DNA from: Thalassomonas viridans
GTDB lineage: Bacteria; Pseudomonadota; Gammaproteobacteria; Enterobacterales; Alteromonadaceae
DNA length: 64,000 nucleotides
Assembly: GCF_000948985.2 (NCBI RefSeq)
Contig: NZ_CP059733.1
Span: 3,782,001-3,846,000 of the forward strand
Reading direction: 5' to 3'
Every line of letters begins with the position of its first letter. Within the stretch, counting starts at the first letter, position 1. Under the pieces are notes generated by a model. That model was not told the origin of the DNA, made no database searches, and saw only the letters and a program-made list of their open reading frames with translations. Of this stretch, positions 43,816-54,537 are shown in pieces. Both the position numbers and the translations under genes were made by a program.

Positions 43816-44730
43816 ATGAAAACAGTACAAGGAACACAAGGTTTAGAATTAGTCCTGCTCGCCGCCATCTGGGGCGCGTCATTTATGTTTATGCGTATCG
43901 GCAGCCCGGAATTTGGCCCTGTGCTGTTTATGGCCATGCGCACCCTGATCGCCAGTTTACTGTTGCTGCCTTTGTTGTACCTTTACCGCCAGCAAACGGC
44001 GTTAAAAGGCCAGTGGCCGAAACTTTTCTTTGTCGGCAGCCTTAACACCGCCCTGCCTTTTGTGTTGTTCGGTTATGCCACCCTCACCCTGTCGGCGGGT
44101 CTGACATCCATTTTAAATACCACCACCCCAATGTTCGGCGTACTGGTGGCCTATTTATGGTTTAAAGACAAACTCAGCCTTAGTGCCGTTGCCGGCATAA
44201 TACTCGGCTGCCTGGGAGTGTATTTGCTGATGTACGACAAGATTGCCGTCACCCGGGGGCCGGAAGAGTCAGGCAGTATACTGTTGCCGGTGCTGGCGGT
44301 GATGGCGGCGGCCATGTGTTATGCCATCTCAGCCAATTTTACCAAAAGATATTTAAGCCATATCAAGCCGCTGGCGCAGGCGACCGGCAGCCAGCTGGCC
44401 GCCACCGTTTTACTGGCGCCGGTCAGCTTGTTTTTCCTGCCCGAGTCTGTGCCTTCGCCGATGGCCATTACCTCTGTGGTGCTTTTAGGTACGGTATGTA
44501 CCGGTATCGCCTATATTATCTTTTTCCGCCTGATCGCCGCGCTGGGGCCCGCCAATGCCATGTCGGTAACCTACCTTATTCCCGTGTTCGGCGTATTCTG
44601 GGGGGCCATGTTCCTTAATGAAGCCGTCACCCTGTCCATGCTGGCCGGCGGTGGCTGCATCCTGACCGGGGTTGCGCTGATCACAGGAGTGATTAATTTA
44701 AGCAGGAAAAAATCAGCCGCTAAGGCTTAA
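43816..44730 (+). CDS. DMT-superfamily (EamA) transporter
   Basis: The 304-aa protein has ten hydrophobic helices in two EamA repeats (ELVLLAAIWGASFMFMRIGS; LLPVLAVMAAAMCYAISANF). This is the drug/metabolite transporter family; the substrate is not predictable. It is 13 nt after trmO and so is probably the third gene of that transcript. The end overlaps the convergent acetyltransferase gene by 11 nt. Confidence 0.9.
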   Translation: MKTVQGTQGLELVLLAAIWGASFMFMRIGSPEFGPVLFMAMRTLIASLLLLPLLYLYRQQTALKGQWPKLFFVGSLNTALPFVLFGYATLTLSAGLTSILNTTTPMFGVLVAYLWFKDKLSLSAVAGIILGCLGVYLLMYDKIAVTRGPEESGSILLPVLAVMAAAMCYAISANFTKRYLSHIKPLAQATGSQLAATVLLAPVSLFFLPESVPSPMAITSVVLLGTVCTGIAYIIFFRLIAALGPANAMSVTYLIPVFGVFWGAMFLNEAVTLSMLAGGGCILTGVALITGVINLSRKKSAAKA

Positions 44731-45910
44731 CCTTGGCTGGACGCTCTTTAAAAGGCAGCCTGGCGTGCATTAGTGTATGGTACTGCTCAAGGTAAGCGTC
44801 TTCCTGCTGAAGGAAATCCCGGATGGCAGCATGAAAGTCCGGCCGCAGTATTTGGTATGCGCCACAAGTAAATACCGGGGTAAATCCCCGGGCCACCTTA
44901 TGCTCCCCCTGCACCCCGGCATTAAAACCGCTTAAACCATGCCTGATGCAATACGCTATGCCCTGGTAGTAGCAGACTTCAAAATGCAGGAAGTCAAATT
45001 CCTGCTCACAGCCCCAATAGCGTCCGTAAAGGGTTTTCCGGTCACAAAAAAACAAGGCTGCTGCGACAATCTTATCTTGCTGTTTGGCAAAAAGCAGCAG
45101 CAGATCTTCCGCCATGGTATCGCCAAGCAAGGTAAAAAAGTCCTGATTCAAGTAGCCGAAATGCCCGGAGCGTTTGGCATAGGTTGCCTGGTAGAAACGT
45201 AAAAACTGCTGCCATAATCCGGCATCCATTTCAGCGCCGCTGCGCCACTGAAAATGGATACCGGCATCGGAAACCCTGGCCCTTTCCTTATTGATACTCT
45301 TACGTTTACGGGCGGTCATAGCACCGAGATAATCACTGAAACCGGTGTAATTATCATTGAACCAGTAAAACTGCACATCCCGCCGCCTGAGCCAGGGCGT
45401 GCTTTGTACCAGAGCGGAAGCATTGCTCTTTTGTGAATAAAAAAAACATTGTACGGTTTGTGCGTTAAGCTGCCGGGCTTTTTCCTGCAGCGCCCCGGTT
45501 ACCAGCTCGCCTATTTCCCGGCTGTATGCCTGATAGTCGCGGGCTATTGCCAGCCGCTCTCCCGCCACCGGGGTAAAGGGGATGGCGCTAACCAGCTTGG
45601 GATAATACTCCAGCCCGTGTTTTTGATAAGCCTCGGCCCAGGACCAGTCAAACAGGTATTCGCCAAAAGAGTGGGACTTAATATACAGCGGCATCAGCGC
45701 CGCAATATGCCCTTCGCGGCGCGTTCTTACCACCAGATGTGAGACTTGCCAGCCGCTGCCAACACCGACGCAATTTGACAGCTCCAGCGCCGATAAATAG
45801 GCATGGCGCACAAAGGGATCACTGCGCTGAAACAGCGTATCCCAAACATCGGCGCTCACACCACTAATGGCATCCAGGTAGCAAACCTCAAAAGCCGTGT
45901 CACAGGCCAT
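44720..45910 (-). CDS. GNAT/FemAB-like protein of the DUF482 (peptidogalycan biosynthesis) family
   Basis: The 396-aa protein is full-length for the family: DPFVRHAYLSALELSNCVGV, SYGEYLFDW-like SHSFGEYLFDWSWAEAY, KYYPKL-like LEYYPKLVSAIPFTPV, and LYGRYWGCEQEFDFLHFEVC near 300. The family has two GNAT folds and is named after a proposed cell-wall role that is not proven. It lies 5 nt before the amidohydrolase on the same strand and may be cotranscribed with it. Confidence 0.87.
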   Translation of the reverse strand: MACDTAFEVCYLDAISGVSADVWDTLFQRSDPFVRHAYLSALELSNCVGVGSGWQVSHLVVRTRREGHIAALMPLYIKSHSFGEYLFDWSWAEAYQKHGLEYYPKLVSAIPFTPVAGERLAIARDYQAYSREIGELVTGALQEKARQLNAQTVQCFFYSQKSNASALVQSTPWLRRRDVQFYWFNDNYTGFSDYLGAMTARKRKSINKERARVSDAGIHFQWRSGAEMDAGLWQQFLRFYQATYAKRSGHFGYLNQDFFTLLGDTMAEDLLLLFAKQQDKIVAAALFFCDRKTLYGRYWGCEQEFDFLHFEVCYYQGIAYCIRHGLSGFNAGVQGEHKVARGFTPVFTCGAYQILRPDFHAAIRDFLQQEDAYLEQYHTLMHARLPFKERPAKVKP

Positions 45911-45915
45911 AACAG

Positions 45916-47247
45916 CTAAGGTGAAGTTTTCCGGTAAGTTTTCACGACCTTACCCGCCTTCATCACAAAATCAACGGACAGCAAGGCATTAATATCTTCA
46001 AGCGGGCTGATATCGGTTGCGATAATATCCGCCAGCTTGCCTTTTTCCAGGGTGCCCAGGCTATCCTGATAGCCGATCAATTGTGCCGCGGTAACGGTTG
46101 CCGATTTTAAGATATCATTGGCGCTCATGCCCGCGGCAGACATCAGCACGGCTTCCCTGGCATTCTGGCCATGGCGGGAGACGCCGCTGTCGGTACCGAA
46201 GGCAATTTTCACCCCAGATTTATGTGCCCGGGTAAAATTCTTTAACATATCGCCGCCAACCCGTATCGCCTTGGCTTTGATATCCTCGGACATAAAGTCC
46301 GCGCTTTTCGCCATAGTCACTACGGTATCCCCCGCCAGTAAGGTGGGCACCAGGTAGGCGCCGGTTTTCTTAAACAAACGTATACTCTCTTCATCGGCAT
46401 AGCTGCCGTGCTCTATGCTGTCGACACCGGCGCGCAATGCCGCATTGATCCCCGATGCCGCATGGGCATGGCTGGCAACCTTACGTCCTAAGCTATGTGC
46501 CGTCTCAACGATTTCTTTGATTTCATCATCCGCCATCTGCACTCCGGTGCCGGTATTGGTATCGGATAACACCCCGCCGGTTGAGGTGATCTTGATCAGG
46601 TCGGCGCCGAACTTGATTGCCCTGCGGGTGGCCCTGCGGCAATCAAAAGGACCGTCGCAAACGGTTTTCGCGGTATATTTTTCCAACAGGTCCGCCCGCA
46701 TGCCGTCGACATCGCCGTGGCTGCCGGTCACAGCAACCCTGCCGGCGGCCACAACCCTGGGCCCGGATATCCAGCCTTTGTCAATGGCATCACGCAGGGC
46801 ATAAATCTGCTCGGGCTTGGCTCCCAGATCCCGTACCGTGGTAAAGCCCGCCATCAGGGTCTTTTCGGCAAAGAATACGCTTTGCATGGCCACATCGGCG
46901 TCGGATAAACGCAGGGTTTCGCTGTCATTTTTAGGTCCCAATTCCCCCTGGAGATGGACATGCATATCCATCAGCCCGGGCATCACAAAGGCAGAAGATA
47001 AATCGATTAAACGGGCATTATCGGCAAATTTATCCAGGGACTGAAATCCCGGAAAAACGCCGGTGATTTTACCATCGGTCACCACCAGGGTTTGCTGCTT
47101 TAACGGCGCCTTGCCCGGAACAGCCAGTAACTGTCCGGCGTGGATCACCTGTACCTGGGCCAGGGTTTTCCCCGGTAACACCATCAGCAATACACCGGCC
47201 ATCGCCGGCAACGCATGTTTACGCAGGCGGGAGAAAAAAGCTAACAT
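45916..47247 (-). CDS. Secreted or periplasmic metal-dependent amidohydrolase
   Basis: The 443-aa protein has a signal peptide (about 1-30, ending TLAQ). It has the HxH motif (MDMHVHLQGE), a Lys ligand in LIKITSTGGV, His in ASHAHAASG and IEHGSYAD, and Asp in AFGTDSGVS. This is the imidazolonepropionase/Xaa-Pro-dipeptidase-like group of amidohydrolases, which hydrolyse dipeptides or cyclic amides in the envelope. The substrate is not determined by the sequence. Confidence 0.9.
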   Translation of the reverse strand: MLAFFSRLRKHALPAMAGVLLMVLPGKTLAQVQVIHAGQLLAVPGKAPLKQQTLVVTDGKITGVFPGFQSLDKFADNARLIDLSSAFVMPGLMDMHVHLQGELGPKNDSETLRLSDADVAMQSVFFAEKTLMAGFTTVRDLGAKPEQIYALRDAIDKGWISGPRVVAAGRVAVTGSHGDVDGMRADLLEKYTAKTVCDGPFDCRRATRRAIKFGADLIKITSTGGVLSDTNTGTGVQMADDEIKEIVETAHSLGRKVASHAHAASGINAALRAGVDSIEHGSYADEESIRLFKKTGAYLVPTLLAGDTVVTMAKSADFMSEDIKAKAIRVGGDMLKNFTRAHKSGVKIAFGTDSGVSRHGQNAREAVLMSAAGMSANDILKSATVTAAQLIGYQDSLGTLEKGKLADIIATDISPLEDINALLSVDFVMKAGKVVKTYRKTSP

Positions 47248-47468
47248 CAGTATTCCTTTAACGGGTTATTTTATTGATTTGCTTCACAAGATAGCAAGAT
47301 TCCCCGCAAATAAAAAGCCAAAGTTCCCGGTGGCAATTCACCTCTTTACCAGCCATTAAACAGGCAGGGGAACAAGACTTTCATTCCAGGCTTAGGTAGA
47401 AACGCGGTAATAAGATCAGCTTCTGCTCAAAAAATAAATGCCGGGGCCGGCGAAAAAGAAGTGAGTAT

Positions 47469-48221
47469 CTATTGCAGGAAATCATACTGGCGCAGCAGCA
47501 GCCGGTATGCTTCGGTTTCCCTGAAGGTTTGCAGGCGTTTATTAAATTCCAGCCTGAGCTCATCATCCATAAACCCTAAGCGATATGGGTTTTTCGGAAA
47601 AATCTTGTGGACATCGACATTTTCCATATGACTTTTGCCGAGAAACTCCTTACTTAAATAGTTGAAGATATTAACATCCATCACCACCACATCTGCCCTG
47701 CCTTTGAGCAACATTTCCACCTGTTTTCTCTGCTCGGGTAATTCAGTATAAAAAGGGCTGAACTGGACTGCCTGGCTGAATTGCTCGCCGAGAATAATAT
47801 TGGCATTTTGAAAGCCGACTACGGAATATTTTCCCAGTTCGGCAATTTCATTGACATTGATACCCCGACCTTTAAGGCTTATCGCCACATTCTGGTAAAC
47901 AATATAGGGATCGCTGAGTTTTGCCGGTGTGATATCAAAACGGTTGCTCATGGTCATGCCGATATCCACCTTACCCAGTTTGATTAAATTGTATGAACGC
48001 CCGAAGGGAATATAAATAAAGGTTAGCTCATGCCCCATTTGCTCAAAAATGGTCCGCACCAGCTCTATTTCAAACCCGGTATTACCTTTTTCAATCACAT
48101 ACGGGGGTTTGCTCCAGCCGACTGAAACTTCCAGCTGTTTTGCCCCGGCATCAACAGCCAGCCCCAAATGAAGCGAAACCATCAACAAAGCCAAGTGCCA
48201 AGACCTGATCATGACCTTCAT
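47469..48221 (-). CDS. Family 3 solute-binding protein without a transporter
   Basis: The 250-aa protein has a signal peptide (about 1-27) and a type II binding-protein fold (VGWSKPPYVIEKGNTGFEIE, YNLIKLGKVDIGMTMSNRFD, GKYSVVGFQNANIILGEQF, GRADVVVMDVNIFNYLSKEF). Alteromonadales carry many such stand-alone periplasmic proteins; some bind amino acids, some are sensors. No permease gene is near. Confidence 0.85.
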   Translation of the reverse strand: MKVMIRSWHLALLMVSLHLGLAVDAGAKQLEVSVGWSKPPYVIEKGNTGFEIELVRTIFEQMGHELTFIYIPFGRSYNLIKLGKVDIGMTMSNRFDITPAKLSDPYIVYQNVAISLKGRGINVNEIAELGKYSVVGFQNANIILGEQFSQAVQFSPFYTELPEQRKQVEMLLKGRADVVVMDVNIFNYLSKEFLGKSHMENVDVHKIFPKNPYRLGFMDDELRLEFNKRLQTFRETEAYRLLLRQYDFLQ

Positions 48222-48338
48222 ACCTTTACGTAAATTTCTCTTTAATTACTATAGCCAATCACGGCAATTTTTATTGTGGCCGCAGTCAAGTATTCAGCTC
48301 AGGAAAAATGCCAGAAGAAAATAACCTGCAACAGCGGG

Positions 48339-49073
48339 TTATTTGATGGCAAAATTAAAATATTGATCGTTGAAAGGTTCGTCTTTCAAGGTAAAATGCC
48401 ACCATTCTTCCTCAAGGAAACTAAAACCCTGCCTGAGCATAACCTGCTGTAATAACATGCGGTTCGCTCTTTGCTGTGGAGTCAGCGCCAAATTGGCGGG
48501 CCAGGAACTGACGCTGAAATAATCCCAGGTCGTGCCCATATCCAGTTCGACAGGTTTTACCCCTACCAGGGACACTAAAGTCACGTCCAGCGTACTGCCG
48601 CGGGAATGGCCTGATTTTGCCGCGATATAGCCGTGATCAAACAGATCTTTTTTGGCTACCTCAGGGTAATAGCGCGCTTTCATTTTGGTATCCTTAAGAT
48701 CTTTTGCCCAACGGGCAAAAAAATCCACCGCCCGTTGCGGCCGGTAAGCGTCGTAAACTTTTAACCCCAGACCGAATTTCATCAACTCTGCCTGGGCTCC
48801 AGCCAGCGCTTTAGCCGCCTGTTCAGTCAGCAGCGCCTCAGGTTTTTCATAGCCGGGAATACGTCGGCCGACAAAATTGTCGTCCGAGTAATAACGCAGT
48901 TCGATTTCAATAGTCGGGATCACCTCTGTTAAGACCACAAAACCTTCCGGTATATCGCTTTTATCTCCTGCTGCAAACACAGGGCGGCAGACGAATGCCC
49001 CGCATATCAAGATCAGGTTTAACCAAACCGCTAAATATCTGTTTTTTCCCGCCATACTTGTACCTGTTATCAC
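48339..49073 (-). CDS. D-Ala-D-Ala dipeptidase (VanX/DdpX-like, M15 family)
   Basis: The 244-aa protein has a signal sequence (to about residue 36). The zinc site has the M15D signature: SGHSRGSTLDVTL gives His and Asp, and EEEWWHFTL gives the catalytic Glu and the third His ligand. It hydrolyses D-alanyl-D-alanine. In Gram-negatives these enzymes recycle cell-wall dipeptide and do not imply glycopeptide resistance; no vanH or vanA gene is seen. Confidence 0.92.
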   Translation of the reverse strand: MITGTSMAGKNRYLAVWLNLILICGAFVCRPVFAAGDKSDIPEGFVVLTEVIPTIEIELRYYSDDNFVGRRIPGYEKPEALLTEQAAKALAGAQAELMKFGLGLKVYDAYRPQRAVDFFARWAKDLKDTKMKARYYPEVAKKDLFDHGYIAAKSGHSRGSTLDVTLVSLVGVKPVELDMGTTWDYFSVSSWPANLALTPQQRANRMLLQQVMLRQGFSFLEEEWWHFTLKDEPFNDQYFNFAIK

Positions 49074-49123
49074 CTGTTAAAGCCCAAAAATATCATCATA
49101 ATGCCTGTATCATACATACCAGC

Positions 49124-49795
49124 TTACTCCTTATCTGTTCGTTTATTCCCTAACCTGAAGCCGGGATAAATAAAACGCAGGGGCTTAAAAAACACGCCAA
49201 AGGGTAAAGTCAGCAGCTGGACAACCAGGTACTTTTCCCGGGAAAAAGCCAGGGCGACTACCGGGGTCGACAACAGCAATCCGGGTTTCAGCTTTTTTAC
49301 CCCCAGCAAACCGAGATAGTCTTTACCTATTGCACTCGGGCCCGGCGTCATATTGATTCCAGCCTGATCCAAAACCCATTGCACATAAGTATTGCTATTG
49401 GGGCCGGGCCAATAACGGTAACGGGCCAGATAAGGATAGTTTTGCGGCGATGTCTCCAGTCCCCGGATCAGACGGGCAGCCTGTGCCCCGCGCCAGCAGT
49501 ATTCCACCCTGCTGGGACCGTTGCCGACACCGCTGTGCCATGCTTTAAGGTTTTTATGCAGATGCTGCCAGCTTTGTCCGCCGGCATTTTTCTGCTGCCA
49601 GACTTCCCAGCGTTGTCGATGCCCTGCCTCTGCGCCTTTGACAATAACAAACCAGTAGTGGTCGGCAATAAGCCCCGGGGGGCCGGGAATTTTAGCCGCC
49701 CTTAGTTCTACCCGGCATAGTTCGGCCCGGCTTAGCTCAGCCCTGGCCGCCGCTCTTTCCACCGTCCGGCTCATACGATAAATAGCCCCTGGCAT
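49124..49795 (-). CDS. DUF3750-family protein
   Basis: The 223-aa frame matches the DUF3750 pattern: HYWFVIVKGAEAGHRQRWEV, WHSGVGNGPSRVEYCWRGAQ, YPYLARYRYWPGPNSNTYVQ, DYLGLLG. The family's function is unknown. The first 35 residues are a five-residue near-repeat (AELSR, AELCR, VELRA) and overlap the thioesterase gene by 59 nt, so the true start may be the Met at 49774 or later. Confidence 0.8.
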   Translation of the reverse strand: MPGAIYRMSRTVERAAARAELSRAELCRVELRAAKIPGPPGLIADHYWFVIVKGAEAGHRQRWEVWQQKNAGGQSWQHLHKNLKAWHSGVGNGPSRVEYCWRGAQAARLIRGLETSPQNYPYLARYRYWPGPNSNTYVQWVLDQAGINMTPGPSAIGKDYLGLLGVKKLKPGLLLSTPVVALAFSREKYLVVQLLTLPFGVFFKPLRFIYPGFRLGNKRTDKE

Positions 49796-50210
49796 CCGTT
49801 AACGGCAGTTTACCGCGGACAAAGATACCGTTGCCGCGGCCGATCTCATTGTCCTGTTCATCATAGAGCACGGCTTCGGCAATAAACTGGCTTTTATTAC
49901 GGTTTACCACCTTACCTTTAGCGGTCAGTTTGCCAAAGGCCACCGGACGGGTCAGGTAAGTGGTAAAACTCGTGGTTAACACAAAAACCTTTTCTTCAAG
50001 GGAGTTGGCGGCAAAAAATGCCGCATCGTCGAGCATTTTAAAATAAACAGAGCCATGCACGCCTCCTCCGGAGTGGTGGTGCTTTTCATCTACCTCTATG
50101 GTGATGCTGGCCTCTGCCTCGCTGATCTGCATATCCGGCCGGTAGAATTCATTGATGGGAGCCGCCTGGTACATGCTTTCCAGGCGGCGAAAATGCAAGG
50201 CTTGTGTCAT
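49737..50210 (-). CDS. PaaI-type hotdog thioesterase
   Basis: The 157-aa hotdog-fold protein has HHHSGGGVHGSVYFKMLDDA, where the Asp and the His/Gly helix are the PaaI-type catalytic region, then TSFTTYLTRPV and GRGNGIFVRGKLPL. It probably hydrolyses acyl-CoA esters; the acyl group is not known. The 3' end overlaps the DUF3750 gene. Confidence 0.85.
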   Translation of the reverse strand: MTQALHFRRLESMYQAAPINEFYRPDMQISEAEASITIEVDEKHHHSGGGVHGSVYFKMLDDAAFFAANSLEEKVFVLTTSFTTYLTRPVAFGKLTAKGKVVNRNKSQFIAEAVLYDEQDNEIGRGNGIFVRGKLPLTDARGYLSYEPDGGKSGGQG

Positions 50211-50349
50211 AACATTAACTTCCTTTATTCTCGCTTTATGCTTATTTTAACCCGGCTGGGTTACCTCAACAGCACAGGTGAGAACTTATCTTAGCGTCTA
50301 AATAGCTGAAAGTTAAATTATTTATGACCTTGATATAAACAACAGTCAG

Positions 50350-51393
<1,044 letters not shown>

Positions 51394-51470
51394 TTATTGT
51401 GCTCAATTTAACTAAGTATACCCTGAGTCTGATCTGTGCGACTATTTTTTCGTGCCTCAATCGCTCCCCG

Positions 51471-52097
51471 TTATTTTATGCCGCAGCCGCTTAAGATAAT
51501 CGAAGTCAGCGAGGTTGCCACATCTTCGTAATCGTCATTGGACATTTCTGTTTTGTCCATGGCGGATAAAACCTGGACATTAAAATCGGCGTAATGCTGG
51601 CTTGCGCCCCAGATCAAAAAGAGCAAATGATAGGGGTTGACGGGATTGATCTGCCCCTGATCTATCCAGGACTGGATCACTGCGGTTTTTCCCTGCACCC
51701 AGTCTTTAAATTCTTTCGCCAGATAAGGCTTTAAATGGGGAGCACCGTGAATAATTTCGCTGGCAAAAATACGCGAGGCGTCGGGATCGGTTTTGGAATA
51801 CATGACTTTGGCGCGGATATAGGCGGTTAACGCTTCTTTGGCATTATCCTCTGCCGTCAGGGTATCAAACCTCTGGTTCCAGGTTTCCAGGATATCGTTG
51901 AGCAGCTGCTGGTAAAGGTCGATTTTGTTTTTGTAATAATAATGGATGTTGGTCCTGGGGATATTGGCACGCTCGGCAATACGCTTAATCGACGCCCCTT
52001 TAAACCCGTAAGTAACAAATTCTTTTTTTGCCGCGGCAATGATCAGGGCTTTATTTTTTTGCCTGATATTACCGTCTTGTGATTTGGCTGATGACAA
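51471..52097 (-). CDS. TetR-family regulator (RutR-like)
   Basis: The 208-aa protein has an N-terminal HTH (AAKKEFVTYGFKGASIKRIA, ERANIPRTNIHYYYKNKIDL) and a C-terminal ligand domain resembling RutR (ARIF-like ASRIFASEIIHGAPHLKPYL, IDQGQINPVNPYHLLFLIWG). RutR itself senses uracil and controls pyrimidine, purine and glutamate genes. Lying inside the purine degradation block, this one is a plausible local regulator responding to a pyrimidine or purine compound. Confidence 0.88.
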   Translation of the reverse strand: MSSAKSQDGNIRQKNKALIIAAAKKEFVTYGFKGASIKRIAERANIPRTNIHYYYKNKIDLYQQLLNDILETWNQRFDTLTAEDNAKEALTAYIRAKVMYSKTDPDASRIFASEIIHGAPHLKPYLAKEFKDWVQGKTAVIQSWIDQGQINPVNPYHLLFLIWGASQHYADFNVQVLSAMDKTEMSNDDYEDVATSLTSIILSGCGIK

Positions 52098-52209
52098 CGC
52101 AATAACTCCTTAATATAGCAATAGGTTAGTATATAGGTGCTATCGCCGGTTTTTAAAGGGGTAAAACAGGTAATTGGCAAAGTTTTCTATGGGCCTGCAG
52201 GCGATATTG

Positions 52210-52240
52210 CACTGAGCCCGTCACCGGGACAAGCTCAGTG
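52210..52240 (-). terminator. Hairpin between malate synthase and the TetR gene
   Basis: CACTGAGC (52210-52217) and GCTCAGTG (52233-52240) form an 8-bp stem. No clear T-run follows on either strand, so the terminator role is tentative. Confidence 0.45.
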
Positions 52241-52304
52241 CCCATTATACAAAGATCAGTCGGTAATTTTTTGATCTATTTCGCCTTAATCTTCATCCAG
52301 GCGG

Positions 52305-54488
52305 CTAAGTTGCGGCTTTAACCGCTTGCCTGCTCTGATGCAACAAAGGCTCAGTATAACCGCTGGGCTGCTCCTTACCTTTAAAGATCAAATCACAGGC
52401 CGCCTGAAAAGCAATGCTGCTGTCAAAATCCGGCGCCATGTTTGTGTAAGCCGCATCGCCGGCATTTTGCTCATCCACCACTTTGGCCATACGCTTAAGC
52501 GATGCCATAACCTGCGCTTCATCCAGGATATTATGCTCCAGCCAGTTGCAGATATGCTGGCTGGAAATCCTCAGGGTCGCGCGATCTTCCATGCGCCCGA
52601 CATCGTCAATATCCGGTACTTTCGAGCAGCCTATGCCCTGATCCACCCAGCGCACCACATAACCGAGCAAGCCCTGGACATTGTTGTCCAGCTCTGCCTG
52701 AATTTCTGCTGCGGTTAAACTTTCCGGATTGGCCAGTAACGGCAGGGTCAGCAAATCCGGTAGATCGTCAGTTGCCTTTTCTTGCAGCAATTGCTCCTGC
52801 ACCCCGGCCACATTAACCTGATGATAATGCATCACATGCAGGGTCGCCGCGGCCGGTGACGGCACCCAGGCACAGTTTGCCCCGGAAAGCGGATGACCGA
52901 TTTTGCTTTTCAGCATATCCGCCATCTGATCCGGCACCGCCCACATGCCCTTGCCGATTTGCGCCTTGCCCTTAAGCCCGGCCGCCAGGCCAATACGGAC
53001 ATTGCGCCCTTCGTAAGCTGAAATCCATTTTTCATCTTTCATCAGCTCTTTACGCACCATAGGGCCTGCCAGCATGCTGGTATGAATCTCATCGCCGGTT
53101 CTGTCTAAGAACCCGGTATTGATAAACGCTACCCTGTGTTTTGCCGCGCGGATACATTCCTTTAAATTCACCGAGGTGCGCCGCTCTTCATCCATGATCC
53201 CCACTTTAATGGTGTTTTCCTCAAGGCCGAGGGCCTGTTCAACACGGGAAAATAACCGGCAGGTAAAGGCCACTTCTTCCGGGCCGTGCATCTTAGGTTT
53301 AACGATATAAATGCTGCCGTGGCGGGAGTTTTTATACGCTGAGTTGCCTTTAAGATCATGCAGGGAAATCAAACTGGTGATCATAGCGTCCACCAGGCCT
53401 TCCGGCACTTCCCTGTCATCCGCTGTCAGTATGGCGTCTGTGGTCATCAAATGGCCGACATTACGGATAAACTGCAAGCTGCGCCCCGGCAATACCAGCT
53501 CATTGCCCCGGGCATCCAGGTAATGGCGATCGGCGTTTAACGTTCTGGTCAGCTTACGGCCGTTTTTTTCCAGGGTTTCGCTTAAATTGCCCCGCATCAG
53601 TCCCAGCCAGTTGCGGTAAACGGCGGTTTTATCTTCCCCGTCGACGGCGGCAATGGAATCTTCACAATCCTGTATCGTACTTAACGCCGACTCCAGGATA
53701 ATGTCTTTAATCCCGGCATTATCGGTTTTGCCGATCACATGCTGGTCATCAAACTGGAGCTCTATATGCAGGCCGTGGTTTTGGCATAAAACCGATGCGG
53801 GTTTGGCCAGCTCCCCCTTGTAACCGACAAACCGGTTTTCATCCGCCAGATGGGTATGCTCGCCATTTGCCAGCACCGCCACTAAACGCTGGTTTTCTAT
53901 ATAATAGCTCTGGGTTTCTTTATGGCTGCCGCTGACCAGGGGCAAGGTTTTATCGAGAAACTCCCGGGCAAAGGCGATAACTTTCTCGCCGCGGCGGGCA
54001 TTGTAACCGCCGCTGCGCTCAGCCCCGTCCGACTCGTCAATAACGTCGGTGCCGTAAAGGGCATCGTATAAACTGCCCCAACGGGCATTGGCGGCATTAA
54101 GGGCATAGCGGGCATTCATTAGCGGCACCACCAGCTGGGGGCCGGCTATGGTGGCAACTTCAGCGTCAACATTTGCCGTGGTGATGCTGAAGTCTTCCCC
54201 TTGTGGCACTATATAACCTATATCCGTTAAAAATGCCCGGTAGGCGCCGGCATCAAAGTCCGGGTTATTGCGGTGCCAGCCATCTATTTGCTGTTGCAAA
54301 CTGGCTCTTTTTTCCAGCAATTGGCGGTTTTCGGGAATAAAATCCGACAAAATATCACTGAATGACTGCCAGAAAGCTGCTGCGTCTATATCCAGGCCCG
54401 GCAGTATCTCCTGTTCAACCAAGCGGAATAACTGCCGGTGGATTTTATAACCGTGTTTGATAACACGCTCGTCTGTATTGGTTTGCAT
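52305..54488 (-). CDS. glcB: Malate synthase G
   Basis: The 727-aa single-chain form has the catalytic region [35 protein letters not shown] and [17 protein letters not shown], and Cys-containing [12 protein letters not shown] near the C-terminus. It condenses glyoxylate with acetyl-CoA to malate. Its place after puuD, 49 nt away on the same strand, links it to disposal of the glyoxylate released by ureidoglycolate lyase rather than to the isocitrate-lyase bypass. Confidence 0.95.
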   Translation of the reverse strand: MQTNTDERVIKHGYKIHRQLFRLVEQEILPGLDIDAAAFWQSFSDILSDFIPENRQLLEKRASLQQQIDGWHRNNPDFDAGAYRAFLTDIGYIVPQGEDFSITTANVDAEVATIAGPQLVVPLMNARYALNAANARWGSLYDALYGTDVIDESDGAERSGGYNARRGEKVIAFAREFLDKTLPLVSGSHKETQSYYIENQRLVAVLANGEHTHLADENRFVGYKGELAKPASVLCQNHGLHIELQFDDQHVIGKTDNAGIKDIILESALSTIQDCEDSIAAVDGEDKTAVYRNWLGLMRGNLSETLEKNGRKLTRTLNADRHYLDARGNELVLPGRSLQFIRNVGHLMTTDAILTADDREVPEGLVDAMITSLISLHDLKGNSAYKNSRHGSIYIVKPKMHGPEEVAFTCRLFSRVEQALGLEENTIKVGIMDEERRTSVNLKECIRAAKHRVAFINTGFLDRTGDEIHTSMLAGPMVRKELMKDEKWISAYEGRNVRIGLAAGLKGKAQIGKGMWAVPDQMADMLKSKIGHPLSGANCAWVPSPAAATLHVMHYHQVNVAGVQEQLLQEKATDDLPDLLTLPLLANPESLTAAEIQAELDNNVQGLLGYVVRWVDQGIGCSKVPDIDDVGRMEDRATLRISSQHICNWLEHNILDEAQVMASLKRMAKVVDEQNAGDAAYTNMAPDFDSSIAFQAACDLIFKGKEQPSGYTEPLLHQSRQAVKAAT

Positions 54489-54537
54489 AATCTTTACCTT
54501 ATTCTTGTTCGCGGCCCGGTTTTAATCCCTACAATCT

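Noticed and set aside
48339..49073. Vancomycin-resistance gene vanX
   Set aside because: The enzyme is a D-Ala-D-Ala dipeptidase, but no vanH, vanA or regulator genes are near, and Gram-negative homologues serve wall recycling.
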